27,608 nt of DNA from CAYXDR01 sp046498185 (lineage in GTDB: Bacteria > Desulfobacterota > DSM-4660 > Desulfatiglandales > Desulfatiglandaceae): NCBI GenBank assembly GCA_046498185.1, contig JAWOBE010000055.1:1-27608 (forward strand), read 5' to 3'. The notes beneath the pieces are model-generated. The model did not search any database and had not been told where the DNA came from. It worked only from the letters and a program-made list of their open reading frames with translations. Positions 7,086 through 15,520 of this stretch are shown here, one piece after another (the stretch's first letter is position 1; every line of letters starts with the position of its first letter). Made by a program: the position numbers and the translations under genes.

Positions 7086-8090
7086 ATGGATAACCAATCG
7101 CGGAGCCTCGAAGACCGCTACGGCCGCAAGCTTACCTACCTGAGGGTTTCGGTCACCGACCGTTGCAATCTCCGTTGTATGTATTGCGTACCCCGAAACG
7201 GAATAGAGAAGGTACACCATGCCGATGTACTTTCATATGAAGAATTGTTGAGGTTATGCCGGATCGCCGTAGATCTTGGTATAAACAAAATACGTGTCAC
7301 CGGAGGAGAACCTCTGGTTCGCATCGATATAGACAAGTTTTTGCTACAACTAGCTGCAATCCCTGGCCTTTCCGAAATTACACTGACAACCAACGGGGTT
7401 TTCCTCGGCTCATATCTGGAAACATTTAAAGCAGCCGGCATAAGGCGCATCAATATCAGCCTTGATACCCTCGTCAGGGGCAAATATGAATTCATAACCG
7501 GGCACGATTGCCTGCTGCCTGTGCTTGATTCGATTGACAGGGCCTTTAATGCGGGTTTTGACCCGGTCAAAATCAATGTCGTGGTAATGCGTGGAATAAA
7601 CGACGACGAGGTGGAGGATCTGGCTCGGCTTTCGATGGACCGTCCGTTTCATATCAGATTCATCGAGTATATGCCGATGGGAGGATCCTCACAGGATTTC
7701 CCGGATCTTTACATACCCTCCAGTGATATCGCCGGCTTGATCGAAGAAGCCCTCGGCCCCCTTGAACCGGTTCCTTCAAAAAAGGGCGACGGCCCGGCAC
7801 GAAGGTTCAAGATAAAGGGTGCCGCCGGCGAAGTGGGTTTCATCAGTGCGGTCAGCAACCATTTCTGCGACTCGTGCAACCGCCTCCGGTTGACGGCCAC
7901 CGGCTGCCTGAGAACCTGCCTTCTCTCGGACATAGAAACGGACCTGAAAAGCCCCATGAGGCAGGGAGTATCCGATTCGGAGCTTGTCGAGCTTTTTAAA
8001 AATGGAGTGCTTCTGAAACCCAGGAGACATTCAATCGGCGATCCAGACAGCCTGGGAATAAAAGGCCGCATGTCGGCGATAGGCGGGTAA
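7086..8090 (+). CDS. moaA: GTP 3',8-cyclase MoaA (molybdenum cofactor biosynthesis, radical SAM)
   Basis: 334 residues. With MoaC it converts GTP to cyclic pyranopterin monophosphate, the first step of molybdenum cofactor synthesis. The radical SAM cluster motif CNLRCMYC (C27, C31, C34) follows LRVSVTD; GGEPLVR is the SAM-binding GGE motif. The second [4Fe-4S] site lies near the C-terminus in CDSCNRLRLTATGCLRTC (CxxC-x13-C). The protein ends in the conserved GG tail (RMSAIGG). Start ATG 7086 has a strong AAGGAGG. It is a lone gene with its own promoter; moaC and the other cofactor genes are not in the window. Confidence 0.97.
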   Translation: MDNQSRSLEDRYGRKLTYLRVSVTDRCNLRCMYCVPRNGIEKVHHADVLSYEELLRLCRIAVDLGINKIRVTGGEPLVRIDIDKFLLQLAAIPGLSEITLTTNGVFLGSYLETFKAAGIRRINISLDTLVRGKYEFITGHDCLLPVLDSIDRAFNAGFDPVKINVVVMRGINDDEVEDLARLSMDRPFHIRFIEYMPMGGSSQDFPDLYIPSSDIAGLIEEALGPLEPVPSKKGDGPARRFKIKGAAGEVGFISAVSNHFCDSCNRLRLTATGCLRTCLLSDIETDLKSPMRQGVSDSELVELFKNGVLLKPRRHSIGDPDSLGIKGRMSAIGG

Positions 8091-8102
8091 AAATAGTTTT
8101 TT

Positions 8103-8957
8103 TTATTTAAAGCTCGAGGAAATACTCAGCAGGCCGGCCGCGTTTTCTCCGCAAATGCAGGCCATTTCTTCACTGCCAAGTCCCGACGACGTCATTTCGG
8201 TGAAATATCTGCGCGGGGGAATCAACGGAAAATCGCTTCCAAAAAGAATCTTCCCGGCTCCCGCTGCTGCAACCGCCAGCGGATATATTTCCGGCCTGTA
8301 GAGATATGGGGATGCGGCCGTATCAAACCAAACATTTTTAAGGCGCCCGGAAATCTCGCGTTTCATCAACTCGTAAAAAATAATACCCCCTCCCCAGTGG
8401 GCAAGGATAAGCCTGTTTTCCGGGTAAGCTTTTACAAAGCCGTAAATTCCACGCAGCGTCATCGGAGCCTTCCCCGGGTAATCAGCACCCACCGGTTCGT
8501 TGGTGTGAAGCATTACCGGCGCATTCCGCTCCATGGCGGCCGCCATCACATCAGAACACGACACCACCAAATCCTCCGAAAAATCACGGCCGTAGAAAGC
8601 CAGTTCACCGATGCCTGAAAGGCCCCCTTCCAGGCATCTTCTGACTTCTTCGGCCGCCCAATCACGGTCGGCTGGCACACAGCAAAAACCCTTCAAACGA
8701 TCAGGGTAGGCCTCGACAGCTTCGATCACATAATCGTTGTGCCGACGGCAGAGTTCCCTGCTCAGCCATGGAAAACCGAATGTAACTGAGAGGTCAACGC
8801 CGTTTTCGTCCATACCCTGGATCAATTGCTCGTAACCGATACATCGTGATTTTTCATCCCTGTAAAGGGTCTCAAAAGCTGGCTCCGTTTGAAAAAAGGC
8901 AGGCCTGTCTTCCCGTATGAATTCGGGGAATACATGGGTGTGAGCGTCTATGATCAT
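8103..8957 (-). CDS. Amidohydrolase-2 family metal-dependent hydrolase
   Basis: 284 residues of the TIM-barrel amidohydrolase family (ACMSD/Amidohydro_2 type), which hydrolyse or decarboxylate diverse small molecules. Visible metal-site elements are the N-terminal DAHTHVFPEF (HxH), HTNEPV near residue 155, LAHWGGG near 195 and the late aspartate in FGSDFPLIPP near 246. The substrate cannot be told. The likely start is ATG 8957, with GTG 8960 just before it; GGAGG lies upstream inside the preceding gene. It overlaps the stop of the TlpA-like gene, so the two are translationally coupled. It converges on moaA with a 12-nt gap. Confidence 0.88.
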   Translation of the reverse strand: MIIDAHTHVFPEFIREDRPAFFQTEPAFETLYRDEKSRCIGYEQLIQGMDENGVDLSVTFGFPWLSRELCRRHNDYVIEAVEAYPDRLKGFCCVPADRDWAAEEVRRCLEGGLSGIGELAFYGRDFSEDLVVSCSDVMAAAMERNAPVMLHTNEPVGADYPGKAPMTLRGIYGFVKAYPENRLILAHWGGGIIFYELMKREISGRLKNVWFDTAASPYLYRPEIYPLAVAAAGAGKILFGSDFPLIPPRRYFTEMTSSGLGSEEMACICGENAAGLLSISSSFK

Positions 8958-9493
8958 CACATGACCCCCTCCAAAGATTTCTCCAAAGCACCAGGCCTGA
9001 AACCTATAAGTTTGTCACGAATAACACCTTTCCTGTCGATCACGAACATCGTGGGAATCGCGATCTGGCCACCGCCGAAATAATCAGACAGGAGCTCCCT
9101 GGTATAACGGATGACCCTGTAATTAATCCCGTTTTTACTGATAAAGGATTTCAACTCCTTGTCTCCCATTTGCGGGTTTTCATCCACTGATATCCCCAGC
9201 ACCACCAACCCGTGCGATTCATATTCACGTTGCAGCTTGACCAGTTCGGGAATCGATTTGGTGCACGGCAGGCACCACGTAGCCCAAAAATCAAGCAATA
9301 CCACATTCCCCCTGTAATCTTCAAGGCTTACGCTTTCACCATGGATATCTCTAAGATTAAAGGACGGCGCCTTCACTTCCCCATAACTCCTGGCACCGGT
9401 CAATAAGGCGAAAACAAGCACCGCGCCAAGCGATACAACTGCCAGGCATTTGACCGGCTTCGAAAAACCTACGGATCTGAATAAATGATTCAT
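8957..9493 (-). CDS. TlpA/ResA-like membrane-anchored thiol-disulfide protein
   Basis: 178 residues. An N-terminal hydrophobic segment (about 16-36) anchors or exports it to the periplasm. The thioredoxin-like fold carries LLDFWATWCLPCTKSIPEL, with active-site WCLPC, plus the cis-proline loop QIAIPTMFVID. These proteins reduce or exchange disulfides on exported partners, often apocytochrome c or copper-site proteins, which would suit this cytochrome-rich organism (inference). Start ATG 9493 has AAAGGA with a 7-nt gap. It lies 94 nt downstream of priA; a run of ten T follows the priA stop on this strand but without a clear stem. Confidence 0.9.
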   Translation of the reverse strand: MNHLFRSVGFSKPVKCLAVVSLGAVLVFALLTGARSYGEVKAPSFNLRDIHGESVSLEDYRGNVVLLDFWATWCLPCTKSIPELVKLQREYESHGLVVLGISVDENPQMGDKELKSFISKNGINYRVIRYTRELLSDYFGGGQIAIPTMFVIDRKGVIRDKLIGFRPGALEKSLEGVM

Positions 9494-9587
9494 ACAATAA
9501 TCCTTTCATGGGATATATTTTTATTTCACTATGAACCAGCATACGGCTGCAGGTTACAAAAAAAAATACTTTCAACCGCACGCGTGT

Positions 9588-12041
9588 TCAAACCATGTTA
9601 TATGGATCGATATCGACTGAAAGCCTGATGCCGGTCCTTCGGAAACGTTTCATCCAATGATTTTCGCACCGGACCAGGAAGTGCCTCATCAATCCTATGT
9701 TTTTGCTTTTTACAAGAAGCTGCCACCGGTACCTACCCTTCAACTTTGCAATGGGGGCTTCCACTGGTCCCATAACTTTTATTCCCCTGCCGCTGTCAGG
9801 CCATGCATCAAGCATCGAGGTCATAATACGCCTGAGTTCTTCAGCCGCATCCATCGTAGTTTGCCGAACGTCCCCCTGAAGAAGCAAGCATGCCATATGC
9901 GATAAAGGCGGATAGCTCAGCCCGGTTCTCAATGCCATTTCCTGTTCGAAAAAAGCCTTGTAATCATGGTTTGTTGCGCACCTGATCGCATAGTGTTCCG
10001 GTGAAAACGTCTGTATCAATACTTTCCCGGGCCGGGTGCCTCTGCCTGCCCTGCCTGACACCTGGCACAGAAGCTGAAAAGTCCTTTCGGCGGCTCTGAA
10101 ATCGGGCACTGAGAGGGATTGATCGGCCGCCACCACCCCCACCAGCGTGACGCCGGGGAAATCATATCCTTTTGTTATCATCTGGGTCCCGGCTAAAATA
10201 TCGATTTCCCCGGCCCCGAAACTTTTTAAAATGCTTCCGGCCCGACCCTTTCGGCGGGTACTGTCCGTGTCGAGGCGCGCTATGCGCGCTGTTGGAAACA
10301 AATCGTTGATCTCCTGTTCGAGTCGTTCAATACCAAAACCAAGCGAACGCAGCTCCCCGCTGCCGCACTTCTCACACTTCAAACTTATTGGGCAACGGTA
10401 ACCGCAATAATGGCATGTCAACCGATTTTCTTCCAGGTGATAGGTCAGAGCCACGTCGCAGTTCGGGCACGTGAGCCTGCTTCCGCATCTGCGGCATATC
10501 AGGGAACGGTGGAACCCTCTGCGGTTCAAAAAAAGGATTACCTGTTCCCCTTTGTTGATGGTATTTTCTATCGCCTTTTTAAGCCGCTTTCCCAGCATGC
10601 CCTCATTTTGTTCTTCTTGATCCGCCTCTCTCATATCCACAATCTCGACTTCAGGCAGGGGCCTGCTGTCAATACGCTCGGGCATGGTAAGAAGCCGATA
10701 ACGCCCCTGGGCGGCATTGTGAAACGACTGCACAGACGGGCTGCCTGAACCAAGAATCACGACGGCTTCCTCAATGCGGGCCCTTACGACCGCAGCATCC
10801 CTGGCGTTGTACCGCGGGTTTGAATCCTGCTTGTAGGAGGAATCGAACTCCTCATCTACGATAATGAGCCCCAGCCTTGGAAGAGGTGCAAACAGCGCGG
10901 ACCTGGCCCCCACCACCAGGTCCACTTCGCCTTTGGCCATTCTTAGCCACTGGTCATAACGCTGACCGCGCGTAAGGTTACTGTGATAAATCGCGACCCT
11001 GTCCTTGAAGCGGGAGCGAAAAAGATTCTCCATATAGGCCGCAAGCGAAATTTCAGGAACCATTACCAGTGCCTGCTTTCCTCTCCTCACGGTTTCTTCC
11101 ACCGCGCGGCAGTACACCTCGGTCTTTCCGCTTCCGGTAACCCCATACAGGAGACAGGGAATGAATTTTTCCTCCGCCAACCAGCTCTCGATACGTGAAA
11201 CAACCGCTTCCTGCTGTTGAAAAAGTTTATCTGGACGTTTGGAAGGAAAAAGCAAAGCACCGCAACCGTCCCTTATTAAAGGCATGTCGATCACCTCGAG
11301 AATGCCTTTCCTCGTCCACTTCTTTATAAGATAGCTCCCGTTTGAAAAACGTCGGGTCAAATCGGCAGCCGGCAAGGTTCCTTTGCTAAACAATGTTTCC
11401 AGAAATTCCCTTTCGTTTGCGGCCTTGAAAGTTCCGCCGGAAAGTTTCTTCAATTCATTGATATCGCACTCATGCAGCGGCCTGATTATACGACGAAAAA
11501 CCGCGCCTGCTCCCGACGCTGGAGGCTTTACCTGCTCCTGTAAAAATCCTTTGGCCGAAAGAACCCTTAATTTTGACATCGGCCAACGCTTTCCCCCCCT
11601 CGGATGCTTCCGCACCCATTCCAGCACCGGCCGTTCAGGTGCCTCTGAATCCAGGGTTTCGAGTGCCTTGCGTCCTTTGCCGGTAAGCCTGAAAACACTG
11701 GTGGAATGAACGTCGAGGCCGGCTGGAAGAGCCGATCGTATAACTTGTCCCACAGGGTAAAGGTAATAATCAGCAATCCACTCAAACAACGCAGCTTGAC
11801 CGCGATGAAAAAAAGGACGCCTGTCCGGGACATCCGTCATATCCTTCCACCCTTCTTCGGACGGGGACCGGAAGCACTCCAACACGAAACCTGTAACCGT
11901 TCGTGAGCCGAAGGGCACCAGGACCCTCGAACCCACGGAAACTATCTCCTCAAATTCCTCCGGGATCGTATAACTGAATGTATTTTTGACAGGAAGGCAT
12001 ACAGCCACTCTGGCGCAGGCCCGGTTAAGCCCTTTTGACAC
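9588..12041 (-). CDS. priA: Primosomal protein N' (replication restart helicase PriA)
   Basis: 817 residues, rather longer than E. coli PriA (732). It recognises stalled forks and reloads the replisome with 3'-5' helicase activity. An N-terminal 3'-DNA-binding domain (about 1-110) is followed by a winged-helix region, Walker A GVTGSGKT (300-307), the motif II region IIVDEEFDSSYKQ (393-405), and an eight-cysteine zinc module of four CxxC pairs beginning CRRCGSRLTCPNC (about 520-560). Later motifs include ILAGTQMITKGYDFPGV and VSGRAGRG. Motif II reads DEEF, not the DEEH usual for PriA; the codon is TTC, two changes from any His codon. Start is GTG 12041 with AAGGAG 7 nt away. Last gene of the cvpA-mazG-mtgA-plsC-priA run. 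Confidence 0.96.
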   Translation of the reverse strand: MSKGLNRACARVAVCLPVKNTFSYTIPEEFEEIVSVGSRVLVPFGSRTVTGFVLECFRSPSEEGWKDMTDVPDRRPFFHRGQAALFEWIADYYLYPVGQVIRSALPAGLDVHSTSVFRLTGKGRKALETLDSEAPERPVLEWVRKHPRGGKRWPMSKLRVLSAKGFLQEQVKPPASGAGAVFRRIIRPLHECDINELKKLSGGTFKAANEREFLETLFSKGTLPAADLTRRFSNGSYLIKKWTRKGILEVIDMPLIRDGCGALLFPSKRPDKLFQQQEAVVSRIESWLAEEKFIPCLLYGVTGSGKTEVYCRAVEETVRRGKQALVMVPEISLAAYMENLFRSRFKDRVAIYHSNLTRGQRYDQWLRMAKGEVDLVVGARSALFAPLPRLGLIIVDEEFDSSYKQDSNPRYNARDAAVVRARIEEAVVILGSGSPSVQSFHNAAQGRYRLLTMPERIDSRPLPEVEIVDMREADQEEQNEGMLGKRLKKAIENTINKGEQVILFLNRRGFHRSLICRRCGSRLTCPNCDVALTYHLEENRLTCHYCGYRCPISLKCEKCGSGELRSLGFGIERLEQEINDLFPTARIARLDTDSTRRKGRAGSILKSFGAGEIDILAGTQMITKGYDFPGVTLVGVVAADQSLSVPDFRAAERTFQLLCQVSGRAGRGTRPGKVLIQTFSPEHYAIRCATNHDYKAFFEQEMALRTGLSYPPLSHMACLLLQGDVRQTTMDAAEELRRIMTSMLDAWPDSGRGIKVMGPVEAPIAKLKGRYRWQLLVKSKNIGLMRHFLVRCENHWMKRFRRTGIRLSVDIDPYNMV

Positions 12042-12072
12042 GGGAATTCTCCTTGGTGGGGAAGGGAGGCCA

Positions 12073-12786
12073 TCAAGTTTGCGTTTTTAAATGTGAAATC
12101 ATCTCTTCATGGATCCGTTCCATCAGTTTTCCGATCGACTGTTTGTTGTATTCTTTAACCGATACTGGGAAGCCAACGATCACTCTGACCCTGCCGGCAT
12201 TTATCCTGAAGCTTCCTTTTCGCATGATCTTTGATGTCCCGGTGATCGTCACCGGCACAATATCGCACCCTGCTTTAAGCGCAAGATGGAATCCGCCCTT
12301 CTTGAAAGACTGCAGGTTTCCTTCCTCACTCCTTGTCCCCTCTGGAAAAACAAGCACCGAAGCACCGTTCCTGATTCTTTCAGCTGCACGCTCCATGCTT
12401 TTAACCGCCTTCCGGGGATCGTCCCGCACGATGCCGATATAGCCGGCACGCCTTGACGCAAAGCCGAAAATGGGGATCTTCATGAGCTCTTCTTTCATGA
12501 TGAACTTGAAATCAACAGGTAAAGAGGCAAGCAAAACGAATATATCGAAGGCGCTCTGGTGATTGCTCATATATATCCTGGGCACGGTCCCGTCTACGCG
12601 TTCGATTCCTTCAACATGCACATTTATATTGGAAACCGCAAGAATCGCCCTGGCCCACGGCACCGCTGCGGAGAAATGGACAAGTCGACCCCCCTTCCTG
12701 TCGAACAGGCTTACAGCAAGTGCAATAACCGAAAACAGTATCGTAAGCAGTGCTATAAAAATGTTGAGAAAAATGAATCGAATCAT
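12073..12786 (-). CDS. plsC: 1-acyl-sn-glycerol-3-phosphate acyltransferase
   Basis: 237 residues. It acylates lysophosphatidic acid to phosphatidic acid at the inner membrane. One N-terminal membrane helix (about 3-27) precedes the acyltransferase motif NHQSAFD (NHx4D, about residues 74-80) and FPEGTRSEEG (about 148-157), both required for catalysis and substrate binding. Start ATG 12786 has GAGGCGG 4 nt before it. It lies 31 nt upstream of priA and 30 nt downstream of mtgA, consistent with one transcript. Confidence 0.93.
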   Translation of the reverse strand: MIRFIFLNIFIALLTILFSVIALAVSLFDRKGGRLVHFSAAVPWARAILAVSNINVHVEGIERVDGTVPRIYMSNHQSAFDIFVLLASLPVDFKFIMKEELMKIPIFGFASRRAGYIGIVRDDPRKAVKSMERAAERIRNGASVLVFPEGTRSEEGNLQSFKKGGFHLALKAGCDIVPVTITGTSKIMRKGSFRINAGRVRVIVGFPVSVKEYNKQSIGKLMERIHEEMISHLKTQT

Positions 12787-12816
12787 TGAACCGCCTCAGT
12801 AATGAAAAAAACATAA

Positions 12817-13545
12817 TTATTGAACCAGCGGCATGGTATACATCTGCCTCAGGATGCGTCTCTGACGTTCAATCAAGAATTCATCCGGCGATATGGGAGA
12901 CCATCGATGCGGACTTGGAAGCACAGCAGCCAGCAAGGCCGCCTGTTCAGAAGTTAATCGTTCCGCAGAAGTATTGAAATAGTAACGGGATGCCCGTTCA
13001 GCTCCTCTTCCGGCAGACCCCCAATCGACTGTATTTAAATATGTCTCTAGAATTCTAGCCTTGCTCCACATTAATTCCATCAATAAAGTGTACCAGGCTT
13101 CCGCGGCTTTTCTCCAAAGCTTCCGGTCCGTTGTAAGAAACAACGTGCGGGCGGTCTGCATCGTAATCGTACTCGCTCCCCGAATGTCGCCGCCGGACGC
13201 CGCCTCCTTGATCACAGCCTTTATTTCCATCATATCAAAGCCGCGATGGTTCAAAAATCTTTGGTCTTCCGCGGCCAGGACGGCAAGCCTGAGCTCCGGG
13301 CAGATGTGATCAAGCGGGCGCCAGGTCGCACGCAGCCCCGGCCATGGGAACGGCGCCCCTTCCATCCATTCAATCAGCATGGTCATGGTAAACGGCATAT
13401 TTATAAGGCGGGCCGAAAAAACCTGAGCCGAGGACACGACAATCGCCAGACCTACTGCCACCGCAATCCATAGAAAAATCTTACGGAAAATCCTTCTTAA
13501 CCTGGAACGGGACTTCGAATGTTGCGTTCCCCGGCCCTTCAACAC
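12817..13545 (-). CDS. mtgA: Monofunctional peptidoglycan glycosyltransferase (GT51)
   Basis: 242 residues. It polymerises lipid II into glycan strands without a transpeptidase domain. A basic N-terminus and one membrane helix (about 25-47) precede the GT51 domain, with AAEDQRFLNHRGFD (catalytic Glu in the EDQRF motif, about residue 93), GASTITMQTARTLFL, the KxxE-type helix and LETYLNTVDWGSAGRGAE. The substitution of TMQTA for the common TQQTA is within family variation. The start is GTG 13545 or, with better spacing from AGAGGA, TTG 13542. It follows mazG with a 15-nt gap. Confidence 0.92.
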   Translation of the reverse strand: MLKGRGTQHSKSRSRLRRIFRKIFLWIAVAVGLAIVVSSAQVFSARLINMPFTMTMLIEWMEGAPFPWPGLRATWRPLDHICPELRLAVLAAEDQRFLNHRGFDMMEIKAVIKEAASGGDIRGASTITMQTARTLFLTTDRKLWRKAAEAWYTLLMELMWSKARILETYLNTVDWGSAGRGAERASRYYFNTSAERLTSEQAALLAAVLPSPHRWSPISPDEFLIERQRRILRQMYTMPLVQ

Positions 13546-13560
13546 GTTCCTCTCTGTTGC

Positions 13561-14289
13561 TCAAACCTTATCGCCGGAGGAGGATTCCAATTCAAAGTCC
13601 TCGACGAATCGCCGATTGGTCTTTTGAAGAATTTCCTCGGCATTGTAACCCAAACGCCTGCAAAAAGCTGAAACCGCGAAAAGCAATCCACCGGCAGGAC
13701 CCTCAACAGAAACATTATCCGAAGCTTTCACCGCATCTTCAAGCCGCGAAAAGGCATCCAGAACAGATCCCCAGCAGCCGTCCGCCTCTACAGGCTGACC
13801 CCGGTGTCGTTCGGCGCGCTGCTGAAGGCTGTGGGCACGCAAAAGCGCCGGAAGCCCCTTTGGAACATCGCTTAAGATCGATTTCCCGTCCCCCTTGCCG
13901 TTTTTTTCGGCAAGCTTGATCCTGTCCCAATTTGTGACCACCTCTTCTGCTCCGGAAACAGATTCAGAGCCGAAAACATGCGGATGACGGCGGATCATTT
14001 TGGCGGTTACACCTTCAATCACATCAAACAGATCAAATTCGCCGCGTTCGGCTGCGAGCTCTGCCAGGAAAAGGATCTGAAAAAGCAAGTCCCCCAGCTC
14101 CAGGCATACTTCCTCCGCCTCTCCCCGTTCGATTGCATCGACCACCTCGTAGGCTTCTTCCAGTAAGTACTTCTTGATCGATGAATCATCCTGCCGGGCA
14201 TCCCACGGACACCCGCCGGGTCCCCTCAACGTGGAAACGAGATCAACAAGTGATTTCATTTTTTCAGCGAGCAATTCTTTTTCAATCAT
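13561..14289 (-). CDS. mazG: Nucleoside triphosphate pyrophosphohydrolase MazG
   Basis: 242 residues. It hydrolyses (d)NTPs to monophosphates and removes aberrant nucleotides. The N-terminal domain carries GGCPWDARQ, EEAYE (E44, E45, E48) and ELGDLL (E64, D67), a complete metal site. The C-terminal copy looks degraded: where family members have EEIDE and EEMGDLLF, this protein has SRLEDA and EGPAGGLLF, so the key Asp is Gly (about residue 200). As I recall, in E. coli MazG the C-terminal site is the active one, so activity may have shifted here. Start ATG 14289 overlaps the cvpA stop by one base (TGATG), giving coupled translation. Confidence 0.93.
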   Translation of the reverse strand: MIEKELLAEKMKSLVDLVSTLRGPGGCPWDARQDDSSIKKYLLEEAYEVVDAIERGEAEEVCLELGDLLFQILFLAELAAERGEFDLFDVIEGVTAKMIRRHPHVFGSESVSGAEEVVTNWDRIKLAEKNGKGDGKSILSDVPKGLPALLRAHSLQQRAERHRGQPVEADGCWGSVLDAFSRLEDAVKASDNVSVEGPAGGLLFAVSAFCRRLGYNAEEILQKTNRRFVEDFELESSSGDKV

Positions 14290-14843
14290 CAGGACTCAGC
14301 CCCGCTTTCGGCCGGTGATGCAGGTTTCGGTTGACCGGAGGGTTTCCCAAACAGCCTGAACCGCCATTTCTGGTAAGCCCCCGGAGAAATCATACCGGTA
14401 ACGGCCTGATAGGAAGCCACAATCACCGGAACCAGCTTCGATTGCGAAATCAGCGGACTCTGAGAGGGAACCGCGAAAGTGATCAAAACGATCGCCAGGT
14501 AAGTGATAATGACACCTTTGAGCACCGCGAGACCTGCACCGAGAGATCGATCCGCCCAGCCGAAAAAAAGTTTGTTTACAACTGTTTTAAGCAACCATCC
14601 AACAAGATTGCATGAACACAGCACAGCAGTGAATATTATCCCGAAGGCAAGCAATGGAAGGAACGAAATCGTGGAAAAGTAAGTTTCAAGATATGTTTCG
14701 ACTTTCGGCTGGTATACGATACCAAACCAAATTCCACACACAACGCCCGCCAGGGATGCCACTTCCCGGAAAAACCCCCTCATAACACCCCTGATAACCA
14801 GGAATATCATTAATGCAAGGATACTTATGTCGAGCACGTTCAT
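14289..14843 (-). CDS. cvpA: CvpA family membrane protein
   Basis: 184 residues with four hydrophobic segments (about 3-22, 25-44, 61-84 and 99-122) and a soluble, Pro/Ala-rich C-terminus. CvpA proteins are needed for colicin V production in E. coli and for envelope tolerance to bile-like stress elsewhere; the mechanism is unclear. The N-terminus MNVLDISILALMIFLVIRG is typical. There is no good Shine-Dalgarno before ATG 14843; a candidate promoter at 14850-14878 would start transcription at or beside the ATG. First gene of a housekeeping operon ending with priA. Confidence 0.85.
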   Translation of the reverse strand: MNVLDISILALMIFLVIRGVMRGFFREVASLAGVVCGIWFGIVYQPKVETYLETYFSTISFLPLLAFGIIFTAVLCSCNLVGWLLKTVVNKLFFGWADRSLGAGLAVLKGVIITYLAIVLITFAVPSQSPLISQSKLVPVIVASYQAVTGMISPGAYQKWRFRLFGKPSGQPKPASPAESGAES

Positions 14844-14849
14844 GACAAA

Positions 14850-14878
14850 CTTCTAGCAGACCCCCCCGCACCAGTCAA
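14850..14878 (-). promoter_or_regulatory. Candidate promoter of the cvpA-priA operon (possibly leaderless)
   Basis: On the minus strand TTGACT (14878-14873), 17 nt, then TAGAAG (14855-14850). The -35 is good and the -10 weak. Counting seven bases on puts the start at about 14843, the A of the cvpA ATG. Repeat block B starts about 7 nt upstream of the -35. Confidence 0.4.
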
Positions 14879-14884
14879 GCAGTT

Positions 14885-15510
14885 CGGATGAAAACGGAAG
14901 CTATTGGAAGCTAATAGCCATTAGCTGTCAGCCGTTAGGCGGCGGAAAAATACTCTACCTCAAAAACAGACGATACCGAATTCTGGCCCCTGACCTCTGA
15001 CTCCTGACTCCTGACTTCCCAACAGGTGCGGGCCAGGTCAAAACTCCGTTTCGACACTCCAAAAACCTCGATCCCGACGCCGATACTTCACACTGAAATC
15101 TCCCGATTACGATTACGACAACGACAACCGCTTCGCTGACAACGACCAACCTTCGACCGAATAAAGGCTGTGGCGGGGGTTTCGATGCGGGAGATTCATC
15201 GGTGAGAAGGGGCTTCATGCGGGAGGCTTCGGGGTTAGAGGCGATGCTTGCGCTTGAATTTGCTTCGGTGCAGATTCCTTGATCGCGATTACAAATCGCT
15301 CCCACAGGATGGGGCGAATCTTTCTCGGGGAAGACTACGAAATATGAAGCTCCCGCAGCGGAGCCCCCGCCGCAGCCGGAAACGGAAGCCTTTAGCATTT
15401 AGCTATTAGCGGTTAGCAAATCGGAAGCCAAAAGCACTACCTTAAAAACAGCCGACGCCGATGTAATCGATTACGACAACGGCAACCGCTCCGCTGACAA
15501 CGATTTCATG
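14885..15510 (+). repeat. Mosaic intergenic repeat block B
   Basis: Same modules and orientation as block A: a TTAGC-type run (about 14910-14938), CTGACTC heptads (14991-15015), the core from 15020 (CAACAGGTGCGGGCCAGG), the hexamer run GATTAC/GACAAC (15104-15128), the long spacer module with a REP-like hairpin (15164-15350), the GC-rich module (15355-15379), a second TTAGC run (15388-15418), and a final hexamer run ending near 15503. The core and its downstream 100 bases match block A copy 1 almost base for base. The 147-codon minus-strand frame inside it is repeat translation. Confidence 0.85.
15281..15305 (-). repeat. REP-like palindrome with GTGG head (copy 2)
   Basis: Identical over 25 bases to the copy at 6247-6271, with the perfect hairpin GCGATT-TGT-AATCGC and the GTGG head on the minus strand. 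Flanking bases diverge after CCTGTGGGAG on one side and GATCA on the other, so the hairpin is better conserved than its neighbourhood. Confidence 0.6.
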
Positions 15511-15520
15511 CTCGTCGTGG

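Noticed and set aside
9560..9587. Run of ten T after priA as an intrinsic terminator
   Set aside because: No stable stem directly precedes the T-run on the minus strand.
14955..15398. 147-codon minus-strand frame in repeat block B
   Set aside because: It consists of translated repeat modules that recur in other frames and contexts, with no start signal.
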